Source: Streptomyces parvulus (lineage in GTDB: Bacteria > Actinomycetota > Actinomycetes > Streptomycetales > Streptomycetaceae). Taken from it: a stretch of DNA of 64,000 nt. This document shows, in pieces, positions 11,361-19,588 of this stretch (within the stretch, counting starts at the first letter, position 1; every line of letters starts with the position of its first letter). The translations under genes and the position numbers were made by a program. The notes below the pieces were generated by a model. It searched no databases. It was not told the DNA's origin and saw nothing but the letters and a program-made list of their open reading frames with translations. The DNA lies in contig NZ_BMRX01000011.1 of NCBI RefSeq assembly GCF_014648855.1, positions 124,001 to 188,000 on the forward strand, in the 5' to 3' direction.

Positions 11361-13817
11361 TCACCCTTCGGGGTCGCCCGCGTGAGCGAAGTGGTGCTGC
11401 AGGTGGACGTGGCGGAACTGGTACACCGCACCCGTCCGCCGGAGGACCCCGCGGTGGTACGCGTCCCGCAGAAACACGTCGGTCCGCCAGGGCAGCCGCC
11501 CCTGGAGAGGCAGCAGGAGCCGGACGAAGATCAGCCACTGCCCCCACGCGGTGAAGCAGAGCGCGTACGACAGACCGCCGCCGATGCCGCCCACCGTGCC
11601 GATGACCACCGCGTCCTGCGGCAGCCACACCAGAGGGCCGAGGAGCGGGTCGAGGAGGCCGCAGACCAGTCCTCCGCCGAAGGCGATCGCCAGGGCGAGG
11701 GCGGGGACGGTCACGCACAGCTGGGCGCGGACCGTCCTGCGGTTGGCGGCCAGGAGGCTGCCGGGGGTGGCGGCCGAGGACACGTCCAGGGGCGCCTCGA
11801 GCATGGCGGTCAGTCCGAAGACCGCGCCGAAGGCCATGCCGAAGATCAGCCCCAGCAGCAACGCGTCGGTGGCGAGGACCCGCAGGACCTCGGCCGACGT
11901 GAACGACCAGTCGTGGTAGAGGACTCGTTGCAGGGTCAGGGTGCAGGAGACGCCGACGCCCATGGCAAGCCCCGCCAGCACCATGGCGCCGGAACGGGCG
12001 GCGAACGTACGGGCCGGTCTCCGACCGGCGCCGGGTCCGCGGCGCAGCCGCAGTCGCACGCGCGAGGGGGCGAAGACGCTGCCGCCGAAGGTGGCCATCC
12101 CCGCGTACAGCACACCGGCCGTGATCCCGGCACCGAGGCCCAGTGCGGCACCCTCCGTCACCGCCGCGACGAACCGCACCTCGCCGAAGACGGCGATCAG
12201 CGCCTCGGCCAGCCAGACCGGCAGGGCGACGCACAGCGCGGACACGGCGGCCACGGCCAGCGCGCGGGTCGACGTGCTCAGTGAGTGGCCGATCCGCCAC
12301 CACGCGATGTCCTGCCGCTCCCGCCCGGCGCGGACCAGGTCGCGGGCGAGGTGGCCGAGCCAGCGCTGGGCGTGCTCCGGCGTCCACTGCGGTGGCCGCC
12401 CCCGGTGCGGGCCGTCCGCGGTGGGCTCCTCGGCTGCCCGCGGCCGGTAGACCGTCGGGACGAAGGCGGCGAGCAGGTGGCGCCGCAGGGAGTCCTCCGT
12501 CGGGAAGCGCGACCCGTCCGTCAGCTCCCCCGGGTCCCTGACCTTCCCCTCGCCGTAGACCGTGCGGGCCAGGAACACCATCAGCGGGGTGCTCAGGACG
12601 CGGTGGAGCCGCACCTCCGGGTCGGTCCGCCCCCTCAGGGTCCGGTCCCACGGACCGTCCGCCGCCAGGGGGGACCGGGTGGCGCGCGGCATGTACTCCA
12701 GCAGGTCGGCCGGTGTGATCTCCGCCAGCTCGACCGCGGCGGCCCACTTCAGCGGCGTCACCGTTCCGTCCGTCGCGGACCGCACGGCCGCGGCGTACTC
12801 GTCCGGGCGGCTGGTCAGGACGAGCGGCAGCGAGGTCCGGTTCAGCTCCTCCAGCGCCCGGCGCCGCAGCCCCTCGGCCATCTCGTCGAAGCCGTCCAGC
12901 ACCGGGAGTATGTGACCGTCGTCGACCAGCGCGGCGGCGGCCGCCCCGACCGGCGACGAGCCCCCGGCCAGGTACGGATGGTCGCGCAGCAGCCGGCCCG
13001 TCAGCCAGCCGCGCAAGGTGTGGGCCGTCGGGTCCCAGGAGCCGATGTCGAAGATCACCGGTACCGGGTCGGCTCCGGTGCGTCCGTCGTCCTGGAGTAG
13101 GTCGAGGACGAGCCGCATCGCGAGGACCGACTTGCCCGAGCCGGCCTGGCCGAGGACCACCAGGCGCCCGGAGCCGATGCCCCGGTACAGGTCGCCGATG
13201 CCGTGCTGGTCACCGCTCAGGTCGAGTGGTGCGGCCACGGCACCCGGTGGCAGGCGCCGGATGTTGGCGTCGAGGTCGGTGATCGTGGCGGACACGGAGC
13301 GCCGGCGCACCGGGAGCGGGTACGGGTCCAGGACCAGGCGCTGCTCCTCCTCGCGCTGCCAGCGACGCCGCGTCTCGGCGGCCAGTTGGTCCGCGGCCTC
13401 GGACAGCGGTCCGCTCGCGGGGCGGACCGGCCGACGCCGCCGGATCTCCGCCGGGGGAGGTGTACTCGCGCCGGGGCCGGCCGGCCCGCCGCCGTCGACT
13501 CCACCGGGCCCGGCCGATCGGCCGCCGTCGACTCCACCGGGTCCGGCCGATCGGTCGCCGTCGGGACCGCCGGGTCCGGCCGGCCGGTCGCCGTCCAGTT
13601 CCGTGAGGACCGAGGCCATCCTGCGGCGGTCCTCCGTGGTCGGGTCCATCGCGTCGAGCAGCCGGTTCACCGTGTCCCGGCGGACATTGCGGGACTTGCC
13701 GGTCTCCAGGCGGCTGATGTGGGTCGCGCTGACGCCGGAACGCTCCTCCAGCCGCAGCTGGCTCAGCCCCGCCCGCTCCCGCAGTTCCCTCAGTAACGGA
13801 CCCAGCTCGTCAGCCAC
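11361..13817 (-). CDS. XRE HTH - NACHT NTPase - multi-TM membrane protein
   Basis: An 818-residue multidomain protein. Residues ~5-58 are an XRE-type HTH (LSQLRLEERSGVSATHISRLETG). Residues ~75-120 are a Gly/Pro/Asp-rich linker made of 11-residue repeats. A NACHT-type STAND NTPase follows: Walker A GQAGSGKS (223-230), Walker B VLDGFDEM (306-313) and LTSRPDEY (334-341). From ~515 to 770 there are about six to eight hydrophobic segments, so the C terminus is membrane-embedded. NACHT proteins are signal-activated switches, and several bacterial ones act in phage defence; here the output would be at the membrane or on DNA. It appears to stand alone, with a palindrome upstream and a small membrane-protein gene divergent. 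Its trigger and output are unknown. Confidence 0.88.
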   Translation of the reverse strand: MADELGPLLRELRERAGLSQLRLEERSGVSATHISRLETGKSRNVRRDTVNRLLDAMDPTTEDRRRMASVLTELDGDRPAGPGGPDGDRSAGPGGVDGGRSAGPGGVDGGGPAGPGASTPPPAEIRRRRPVRPASGPLSEAADQLAAETRRRWQREEEQRLVLDPYPLPVRRRSVSATITDLDANIRRLPPGAVAAPLDLSGDQHGIGDLYRGIGSGRLVVLGQAGSGKSVLAMRLVLDLLQDDGRTGADPVPVIFDIGSWDPTAHTLRGWLTGRLLRDHPYLAGGSSPVGAAAAALVDDGHILPVLDGFDEMAEGLRRRALEELNRTSLPLVLTSRPDEYAAAVRSATDGTVTPLKWAAAVELAEITPADLLEYMPRATRSPLAADGPWDRTLRGRTDPEVRLHRVLSTPLMVFLARTVYGEGKVRDPGELTDGSRFPTEDSLRRHLLAAFVPTVYRPRAAEEPTADGPHRGRPPQWTPEHAQRWLGHLARDLVRAGRERQDIAWWRIGHSLSTSTRALAVAAVSALCVALPVWLAEALIAVFGEVRFVAAVTEGAALGLGAGITAGVLYAGMATFGGSVFAPSRVRLRLRRGPGAGRRPARTFAARSGAMVLAGLAMGVGVSCTLTLQRVLYHDWSFTSAEVLRVLATDALLLGLIFGMAFGAVFGLTAMLEAPLDVSSAATPGSLLAANRRTVRAQLCVTVPALALAIAFGGGLVCGLLDPLLGPLVWLPQDAVVIGTVGGIGGGLSYALCFTAWGQWLIFVRLLLPLQGRLPWRTDVFLRDAYHRGVLRRTGAVYQFRHVHLQHHFAHAGDPEG
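13489..13587 (-). repeat. Three 33-bp tandem repeats in the NACHT-protein linker
   Basis: Units at 13489-13521, 13522-13554 and 13555-13587, with partial copies on both sides. They are in frame and encode 11-residue units of the type GGVDGGRSAGP, giving a flexible linker between HTH and NACHT. Copy number may vary between strains. Confidence 0.85.
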
Positions 13818-13873
13818 TTCGGCGCCCTTCTGCCTGGTCGTCGGGGGGGGCGGCAGTCTATCCGGACGACCTT

Positions 13874-13885
13874 GACATATATGTC
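13874..13885. promoter_or_regulatory. Palindrome GACATATATGTC between NACHT gene and divergent gene
   Basis: A perfect 12-bp palindrome overlapping a TTGACA (13872-13877) on the + strand, with a further ATGTC half-site at 13893-13897. It is AT-rich against a GC-rich background. Likely an operator, perhaps for the NACHT protein's own HTH. Confidence 0.5.
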
Positions 13886-14035
13886 CAGTCCCATGTCATG
13901 GCCTGCTCACCGGCTCGCTGCCAGGGTCGTTGCCGACTGCACTGCCCGCGCCGCCTTGGAGGGGAGCCGACTGTCGTGCCGGATCGGACGGCCGGCCCGG
14001 CGCGGGCAGTGCACGACACAGGAGCAGGTATCGAC

Positions 14036-14263
14036 ATGTCGTTTCGCTACTGGTGCGGCGAATGCCCCCACCGGACCCCGTGGCTGCGTGAGGCCGAGGC
14101 CTGGCGGAGGCACTCCGCCCACTACACGGCCGAGCACCCGCGCATCACCCCGGGAGGACGGATCGAAACCGGCGACAGGGCCCCCAAGGGGGGTTCGGCA
14201 TGCCTCCTGGTGCTGATCGTTCTGGCGCTCCTGCTGGTCCTCCCCGCCGCCTGCCGGTGGTGA
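14036..14263 (+). CDS. Small zinc-ribbon-like membrane protein
   Basis: A 75-residue protein starting at ATG 14036, with GGAGCAGG about a dozen bases upstream. The N terminus has CGECPHRTPW followed by a HSAHYTAEH cluster, a Cys2-His-rich pattern that could bind zinc. Residues ~56-72 (ACLLVLIVLALLLVLPAA) form one hydrophobic segment, so it is probably a tail-anchored membrane protein. It is divergent from the XRE-NACHT gene across a palindrome and may be co-regulated with it. No family is recognised beyond general Streptomyces hypothetical proteins. Confidence 0.6.
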   Translation: MSFRYWCGECPHRTPWLREAEAWRRHSAHYTAEHPRITPGGRIETGDRAPKGGSACLLVLIVLALLLVLPAACRW

Positions 14264-14328
14264 CCGGGACGCCGGGAGGAGCCCCGGGACAGCGCACACC
14301 GACGGAAGAGAAGGACACCGCATCCACC

Positions 14329-15426
14329 ATGACTCCCACGACACCCCGTGCCCGGCACCGCTTCCGCCGGGCCCTTGCCGCCGCCTCGGCGGCCGCCGCG
14401 TTCGGCGCCCTGTCGGCGCCCTCGGCCCACGCCGCCGAGCCTCGGGTCCCCGCGTTCCGCGACGGGTTCGGCCTCACCCAGATCACCGACGGAGCCGTGG
14501 TCCGCGGTGAGACGGACTTCACCCTCACCGTCACCTCGGCCGAGGTCTCCGGGCCTCATCGGATCCGGGTCTTCCTGCCCTCCGGTTACGCCGCGGACCC
14601 CGGCCGGCGCTGGCCCGTCACGTACTTCCTGCACGGTGGCCCCGGCACCGTCGACGACGCCGCGGCCGTACCCGCCCTGCGCTCCGACGACATGATCACC
14701 GTGGTGCCCGACGGCGGCCGCAAGGGCTGGTACGCCGACTGGGTCATGCAGAACACCGCGTTGGGCGCCGCCGACTGGGAGACGTTCCACCTGGAGCAGG
14801 TCGTGCCGTTCATCGACGCCAACCTGCGCACGGTGCCGGACCGCGCGCACCGCGCCGTGTCCGGACTCTCCATGGGCGGCAGCGGCGCACTGCACTACGC
14901 GCAGGCCCGGCCCGACCTGTTCGGCCACGTGGCCGCCCTGTCCGGCGGGCTCGACTTCGGCATGGCGGAGGTCCGCGCCGTCGTCCTGGCCACGGAACTG
15001 AACCTGCCGGGCGCCTGGTGCGCCATCAGCTCGGCCGCCCCCGGCACCTGCTCGGACTACGGCCCGTACGTCGACAGCGACGCGATCTTCGGCTCGCCGT
15101 ACCCGATCTTCGGCGACCGGGTGTGGAAGGCGTACGACCCCGCCGCCCCGGCCAACCTCGCACGCCTGGCCGGCACCGGCATCACCCTCTACACCGGCGA
15201 CAACGACGTCATCGAGACCTATACCGCCAAGGCCGCGCACACCGTCAAGTCCCGGCTGGACCAACTCGCCGTCCCGAGCCGCCTCGTCGACTACGGGAAC
15301 GGCGCGTCGCTCGACCCCGGCTGCGACGGCGGCCACAACTACGCCTGCTGGGCACCGGCGTTCGCGGACTGGGTACCGCGCTTGACCGCGGCCTTCGAAG
15401 CCGCCCCGTCACCGTCCGCCCCGTGA
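14329..15426 (+). CDS. Secreted alpha/beta-hydrolase esterase (antigen 85/esterase D-like)
   Basis: A 365-residue exported esterase. Residues 1-36 form a signal peptide (RRALAAASAAAAFGALSAPSAHA). The mature part has the alpha/beta-hydrolase pattern of the esterase D/antigen 85 family: VTYFLHGGPG, the nucleophile elbow GLSMGGSGA with Ser181, an aspartate in YTGDNDVIETY, and a C-terminal GGHNYACWAPAFADWVPR whose His completes the triad. Natural substrates are likely acyl esters outside the cell; the exact substrate is unknown. The ATG at 14329 starts the signal peptide directly. Its 3' end contains a 14-base direct repeat and is followed by a hairpin terminator before another secreted hydrolase gene. 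Confidence 0.88.
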   Translation: MTPTTPRARHRFRRALAAASAAAAFGALSAPSAHAAEPRVPAFRDGFGLTQITDGAVVRGETDFTLTVTSAEVSGPHRIRVFLPSGYAADPGRRWPVTYFLHGGPGTVDDAAAVPALRSDDMITVVPDGGRKGWYADWVMQNTALGAADWETFHLEQVVPFIDANLRTVPDRAHRAVSGLSMGGSGALHYAQARPDLFGHVAALSGGLDFGMAEVRAVVLATELNLPGAWCAISSAAPGTCSDYGPYVDSDAIFGSPYPIFGDRVWKAYDPAAPANLARLAGTGITLYTGDNDVIETYTAKAAHTVKSRLDQLAVPSRLVDYGNGASLDPGCDGGHNYACWAPAFADWVPRLTAAFEAAPSPSAP

Positions 15427-15451
15427 CAGTCCGTCCCTGACAGTCCGTCCC
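15424..15451 (+). repeat. 14-bp direct repeat
   Basis: TGACAGTCCGTCCC occurs twice back to back (15424-15437, 15438-15451). The first copy includes the esterase stop codon. Probably slippage-derived. Confidence 0.8.
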
Positions 15452-15478
15452 TGGGGCCCGCCCGCCGCGGGCCCCAGG
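15450..15478 (+). terminator. Terminator after the esterase gene
   Basis: CCTGGGGCCCGC / GCGGGCCCCAGG, a 12-bp stem with a 5-base loop, 24 bases after the esterase stop codon. Confidence 0.8.
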
Positions 15479-15486
15479 CCCGCGCA

Positions 15487-15522
15487 CCGACCCACCGACC
15501 CACCGACCCACCGACCCACCGA
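15487..15522 (+). repeat. 8-bp tandem repeat (CCGACCCA x4.5)
   Basis: Four full units plus CCGA, ending directly before the GGGAG ribosome site of the next gene (start 15535). Slippage here would change the leader length. Confidence 0.85.
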
Positions 15523-15534
15523 GGGAGAACCCGC

Positions 15535-16683
15535 ATGACCACCCACCGCAACCGCGCCAGACTCTCCGCCGTCGCCGGCGCCGTGTGCGCGATGACGATG
15601 ACGCTCACCGCGTACAGCGGCACGGCATACGCCGAGGTCCGGGCCGAGGAGCATCCCGCGACCCTCGCGGCGCTCCGCACGCTCCAGGCCGCCGCCGGAC
15701 CGGGGGCCGCCGTCCACGCGGGTGCGGACGGCGACGACTGGACCCTCTCCGCCGGCACCGGCACGTACGGCGCCGACCGGCCGATCCGGCGCGACGAGCA
15801 CTTCCTCATCGGCAGCCAGACCAAGACCTTCACGGCGACCGCGGTGCTGCAACTGGTCGACGAGGGCAAGGTCGCCCTGGACACGCCCATCGACACGTAC
15901 CTGCCCGGCGTCGTCACCGGCAACGGCTACGACGGCACCCGCGTCACCGTGCGGCACCTCCTTCGGCACACCAGCGGCATCGCACCGTACAGCCCCGGCA
16001 TGCCCCTGGACCCGGTGACGGTCCAGCCTCCGCGCAACGCCGACGGCACGTACACGCCCCGGGAGGTCGTGCGGACGGCGCTGAGCCTCGATCCCGTCTC
16101 GGCGCCGGGCGCGAAGGCCACGTACTCCAACACCAACTACGTGATCCTCGGGATGCTCCTCGAAGCGGTCACCGGGGCACCCGCGCGTGCGGCCGTTCAG
16201 AGCCGCGTCATCGAACCGCTGGGCCTCACCAGGACGTTCTTCCCCGCCCCGGGGGATCGCGCGCTGCCTTCCCCGGCGGTCACCGGCTACCACGGGGCCC
16301 GGCTCGGCGGAATATACGTCTGGACCCGTGCCCAGATCGTCGAGCCGTCCCTCTACGGCAGCGCCGGGGCGATGGTGTCCACCTTGGAGGACCTCACGGC
16401 CTTCTACGAGGCGCTGCTCGGTGGTGAACTCGTCTCCCCGGGATCTCTGGCCGAGATGAAGGACACCGCTCAGACCGGTTCCGGTCTGGGGCTCTTCTCG
16501 ACGCGGCTGTCCTGCGGTGTCACGGCCTGGGGCCACAACGGCATGATGCCGGGCCACCACTCGTACACCTTGGTCGCGGAAGACGGCCGGCACGCCTCCG
16601 CGATGACCAACGCGGCGTTCCAGTTCGGGACGCCCCACGCGCAGATGACCAAGGTCCTCGACACGGCCGTCTGCGAGAGCTGA
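15535..16683 (+). CDS. Secreted serine hydrolase (class C beta-lactamase / DD-peptidase fold)
   Basis: A 382-residue exported protein of the beta-lactamase/D-Ala-D-Ala carboxypeptidase superfamily. The signal peptide covers residues 1-33 (ending TAYA). The three active-site elements are present: SxxK as SQTK (94-97), YxN as YSN in KATYSNTNYV, and HxG as HNG in WGHNGMMPG. Length and order fit low-molecular-mass DD-peptidases or esterases rather than a true resistance beta-lactamase; I infer a cell-wall or extracellular esterase/peptidase role. GGGAG (15523-15527) precedes the ATG at 15535, directly after an 8-bp tandem repeat. The preceding gene is also a secreted hydrolase, but a terminator separates them. 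Confidence 0.9.
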   Translation: MTTHRNRARLSAVAGAVCAMTMTLTAYSGTAYAEVRAEEHPATLAALRTLQAAAGPGAAVHAGADGDDWTLSAGTGTYGADRPIRRDEHFLIGSQTKTFTATAVLQLVDEGKVALDTPIDTYLPGVVTGNGYDGTRVTVRHLLRHTSGIAPYSPGMPLDPVTVQPPRNADGTYTPREVVRTALSLDPVSAPGAKATYSNTNYVILGMLLEAVTGAPARAAVQSRVIEPLGLTRTFFPAPGDRALPSPAVTGYHGARLGGIYVWTRAQIVEPSLYGSAGAMVSTLEDLTAFYEALLGGELVSPGSLAEMKDTAQTGSGLGLFSTRLSCGVTAWGHNGMMPGHHSYTLVAEDGRHASAMTNAAFQFGTPHAQMTKVLDTAVCES

Positions 16684-16705
16684 CCCGGCGGTTCCGGCGG
16701 CCGGT

Positions 16706-17608
16706 TCAGCCCTTCGCGGCCAGTTCGAGGACCCGCCGGGCGTGCTCGACCGAGCCGTCGACCGTGTGCACGTCGTACATCGAGTCGACCATGAAGTGCT
16801 CGATGCCGGTGCGGTCGTGGATGTCCCTGATGGCGTCCGCGACCTGCCGCGTGCTGGTGCCGGCCTCGATGTTCACCCGCAGCACGGTGTCGATGGCCGC
16901 GGGGTCGCGGCCCTCCGCGCGGGCGAGTTCGTCCAGGGCCGCGCGCTGGGCCACGAGCCCGTCGACGTCGACGTAGCCGGGCACGACCACCAGCGGGAGC
17001 CAGCCGTCACCGCGCCGGGCGACGCGGCGCAGGGCGCGCTCGGACATCGCGCCGAGGTAGAAGGGCGGCCGCGGTCGCCGCGCGGGCTTGAGCGGCGCGT
17101 GGTGTTCGGGGACGGAGAGCTGGTCACCCTCGTACCGCGCGGGGTCGCTGGTCCAGATGGCGTCGAGGGCGTCGAGCAGTTCCTCCATGCGGGCGCCACG
17201 GCGGGTGAAGTCCAGGCCGGCCGCCCGGTACTCCTCGGGCGACCAGCCGACGCCGAAGCCGGGGAGGAGGCGGCCTCCGCTGATCAGGTCGATGGTCGTC
17301 AGTGACCTGGCCAGCTGGACGGGCGGATAGAGCGGGGCGACCAGGACGTGGGAGCCCAGCAGCACGCGGCGGGTCGCGGCGGCGGCGACGCCGAGCAGGA
17401 CGAACGGGTCGGCGGCGGGGTTCAGTTCCTCGGGGATGGTGTTCCCCCGGCCGCCGTACCCCACCTCGGGGCGGACGGCGGCGAGGTTGCGGTCCCCCAC
17501 CCAGAGACTGGCGCCGCCGGCCTCCTCGATGGCGGCGGCGAACTCGCCGGCCCGCGCGACGTCGGATGCCTGGTGGTGGAACTGGGGCAGGGCGAAACCG
17601 ATCTTCAT
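16706..17608 (-). CDS. LLM-class (luciferase-like) F420/flavin-dependent oxidoreductase
   Basis: A 300-residue cytoplasmic oxidoreductase of the luciferase-like monooxygenase superfamily. In actinobacteria most such proteins use coenzyme F420. The family pattern is visible: MKIGFALPQF at the start, ASLWVGDRN, VLLGSHVLVAPLYPPVQLARSL, GRLLPGFGVGWSPEEYRAAG and the C-terminal IRDIHDRTGIEHFMVD. I start at ATG 17608, preceded by GAAGGA six bases upstream; the longer frame adds 20 unlike residues. It is convergent with the secreted serine hydrolase. Substrate unknown. Confidence 0.88.
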   Translation of the reverse strand: MKIGFALPQFHHQASDVARAGEFAAAIEEAGGASLWVGDRNLAAVRPEVGYGGRGNTIPEELNPAADPFVLLGVAAAATRRVLLGSHVLVAPLYPPVQLARSLTTIDLISGGRLLPGFGVGWSPEEYRAAGLDFTRRGARMEELLDALDAIWTSDPARYEGDQLSVPEHHAPLKPARRPRPPFYLGAMSERALRRVARRGDGWLPLVVVPGYVDVDGLVAQRAALDELARAEGRDPAAIDTVLRVNIEAGTSTRQVADAIRDIHDRTGIEHFMVDSMYDVHTVDGSVEHARRVLELAAKG

Positions 17609-17859
17609 GGCGTCCTTCGCATCGTGACCGTGATCCGGTGGGCCTACCCCGGCCGGCACCGTCCACACCCAACCTCGTTGCGCACCAAGCCAGTTGGAGG
17701 TACGAGGGCCGGTCGGGCCAGGATCTCCGCGGCGCGGCGGCGGCCGTCCGGTACGGGCGCGGAACCGGACCGGTGTGAATTCGGGATTGGACCAGTATCG
17801 CAGAAATCGTTCACTCGACTGCCGCGCATCCGACGGAGTAGGCAGACGTTACTTCGGAT

Positions 17860-18096
17860 ATGACCGAGGAACACGGGGAATTGACGGCGCTCGGCCCGTA
17901 CACCTACAGGCCCGGCAAGGATCACTGTCCGTCACCGCGCGACGGAACGTCGACCAGAGCCGGGCACCCCGTTCCCCTCCCGGTGACCGAACCGGTCCTG
18001 CAGCGCTTCCTGGACGTCATGGCGGAACTCGAGAGCGGCCTCGCCGAGCGCTGGGGCCGGACGCAGGGCTCCCTGACGTGCCCTCGGGCGAAGTGA
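17860..18096 (+). CDS. Small hypothetical protein
   Basis: A possible 78-residue protein beginning MTEEHGELTALGPYTYRPG. There is no clear ribosome site and no family I recognise. It ends ten bases before the DUF2637 gene on the same strand, so it could be the first gene of a small operon. The C-terminal half (VLQRFLDVMAELESGLAERWG) is predicted helical. The 251 bases upstream (17609-17859) hold nothing else I can identify. The call rests mainly on position and codon bias. Confidence 0.4.
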   Translation: MTEEHGELTALGPYTYRPGKDHCPSPRDGTSTRAGHPVPLPVTEPVLQRFLDVMAELESGLAERWGRTQGSLTCPRAK

Positions 18097-18106
18097 CCGG
18101 CGCGTC

Positions 18107-18985
18107 GTGCACGAGGACTACACCCACCCCCATCCGCCGTACGGGGACGGCCCGTTCGGCAGCACGGGCACCGGGCGGCACCGGGCGCCCGAGGAACCCT
18201 TCCCGGAGACCCTGGTGCCGCCGGAACCCGGCTGGGACCCGGCGGAGGAACTCGCGTTCCTGCTCCAGGACGCGGTGGAGCAGCAGCCGCCCGCCGTCCC
18301 GTACGTCACGGAGGCCTCGGCGATCTCCCCCGTGCCGGGCACGCCACTGGGCAACCTCCAGGAGATCACCGCGGAGCTGCCCCCGCTGAGGGACGCTCCC
18401 CCCACCAGTCACCGGCGCGTCCGCCGGAAGGTGAGCCGGCTGCGGGCCGCGAGCCTGTTCGTGGCGGCGCTGGCCGCCGTCATCGCGGCCTCGGTCAGCC
18501 TGTTCGGCGGCATGGTGGCCTACGAGCCGCTGCGGCTGGCAGCCGTCGCCCGCACCCGGGGCAGTGTCGTGTCCTGGTGGCCGCTGCTGGTCTACGGGCC
18601 GTGGCTGGTGGCCTCGCTGGCGGTGCTGCGCTCCGCGCTGCACCAGCGCCGCGCGGTGCACTCCTGGGCGGTCGTCCTGCTGTTCTCGGCCATCGCGATG
18701 CTGCTGTGCATCGCCGAGGCGCCCCGCACGGTCAACGACGGTGCCGCCGCGGCCTTGCCGGGTCTTGCCTCGCTGGTCTGCTTCCAGCAGGTCGTCCGGC
18801 AGATCACGCTCACCCGTCCGCCCCGGCGGGCGGTGCCGCGCCACCGGCCGCGCGCCGAGGCGGCGGCCGCGGGGAGCGACGACGCGTCCGGAGCGGCGGG
18901 CCAGGACGCGGTGTCCCTGCCCAAGCAGCGGCAGAGCGACCCGCGTGCGCCACGCCCGGGTACGGGCCCCAAGAAACGGTCGTGA
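18107..18985 (+). CDS. DUF2637 (SpdB-like) membrane protein
   Basis: A 292-residue protein starting at GTG 18107. The N-terminal ~100 residues are Pro/Glu-rich and probably cytoplasmic. Residues ~115-235 contain four hydrophobic segments (LFVAALAAVIAASVSLFGGM, WWPLLVYGPWLVASLAVL, SWAVVLLFSAIAMLLCIAEA, AAALPGLASLVCFQQ), the pattern of DUF2637, a family related to plasmid spread (Spd) proteins but common on Streptomyces chromosomes. The tail is basic and low-complexity. The function is unknown; the Spd link suggests a role at hyphal membranes. It ends before a very strong nested terminator. Confidence 0.8.
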   Translation: MHEDYTHPHPPYGDGPFGSTGTGRHRAPEEPFPETLVPPEPGWDPAEELAFLLQDAVEQQPPAVPYVTEASAISPVPGTPLGNLQEITAELPPLRDAPPTSHRRVRRKVSRLRAASLFVAALAAVIAASVSLFGGMVAYEPLRLAAVARTRGSVVSWWPLLVYGPWLVASLAVLRSALHQRRAVHSWAVVLLFSAIAMLLCIAEAPRTVNDGAAAALPGLASLVCFQQVVRQITLTRPPRRAVPRHRPRAEAAAAGSDDASGAAGQDAVSLPKQRQSDPRAPRPGTGPKKRS

Positions 18986-19025
18986 CCGTGCGTCACTGAC
19001 CTTCCGGAGCGGGACGGCCTTCGCG

Positions 19026-19112
19026 AAAGGCGCCCAATTCCGCTCGCCGTGGGCCGGAGAACGAAATTCGCAATTCGTTCTCGGGCGGTCGGCAACGGAA
19101 TTGGGCGCCTTT
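19026..19112 (+). terminator. Strong nested intrinsic terminator
   Basis: A perfect 17-bp outer stem (AAAGGCGCCCAATTCCG at 19026-19042 with its mirror at 19096-19112) runs into a six-T tract (19110-19115). Inside is a second perfect 9-bp hairpin (GAGAACGAA 19057-19065 / TTCGTTCTC 19074-19082). Clear terminator for the DUF2637 gene and possibly for the convergent gene too. Confidence 0.92.
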
Positions 19113-19144
19113 TTTGTTCGAAACGCTTCGGGTCGCGGGGCCGG

Positions 19145-19588
19145 TCAGCCCGCGATCAGCGTCACGTCCTGTTCCTGCCGCGCGTGGAAGCTCGGCAGCG
19201 GCAGGCCACTGGTGGTCCGCAGCTCCATCAGGGTGGCCTCGACGCGGGCCGCTCCCGGCTTGAGGGCGCCCTCGGCGGGCGTGGCCGTGTTGACCCAGCG
19301 GTGTTCCAGGCCGTCGCAGACCGCTCGGGTGCCGCCGATGCCGTGGCGGACCGCCGAGTCGCCCTGGCGGACGGAGGAGCTGACGAAGACGGCGCCGGTG
19401 CCGGCGGAGCAGCGGTAGGTGCCGGAGAGGGTGACGGTGCCGTCGGCGGCGACGCGGCCCGCCGGGTCGACGGACACGGACTCGGCGGCCAGGCGGCTGT
19501 CGGCGGGGGCCGCCGTCGCGGCGGGGGCGGCGGGCAGGAGCAGGGCGGCGCCTGCGAGCGCGGCGAGGACCGCGGATCGTACGGGCAT
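19145..19588 (-). CDS. Secreted DUF6299-like protein
   Basis: A 147-residue exported protein. Residues 1-27 form a signal peptide (LAALAGAALLLPAAPAATA). The mature part has VSVDPAGRVAADGTVTLSGTYRCS and GGTRAVCDGLEHRW, which fits what I remember of the DUF6299 family. Two cysteines (in YRCS and AVCDG) could form a disulfide. The predicted fold is all-beta. There is no catalytic signature and the function is unknown. The ATG at 19588 is well placed for the signal peptide. It stands alone between a strong terminator and the divergent DUF5999 gene; the 255 bases between these two genes contain a hairpin (GTCCC-GACGAC-GGGAC) near 19805 but no gene. Confidence 0.75.
   Translation of the reverse strand: MPVRSAVLAALAGAALLLPAAPAATAAPADSRLAAESVSVDPAGRVAADGTVTLSGTYRCSAGTGAVFVSSSVRQGDSAVRHGIGGTRAVCDGLEHRWVNTATPAEGALKPGAARVEATLMELRTTSGLPLPSFHARQEQDVTLIAG

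Noticed and set aside
15487..15522. 8-bp repeats as iterons of an origin
   Set aside because: Too short, no Rep gene, and directly placed in a ribosome-site leader; better explained as slippage.
15535..16683. Class C beta-lactamase resistance gene
   Set aside because: The motifs fit the wider serine hydrolase/DD-peptidase superfamily and nothing marks it as a resistance enzyme.
16706..17608. Reading this LLM oxidoreductase as part of a natural-product cluster
   Set aside because: No biosynthetic neighbours; family too broad to support it.
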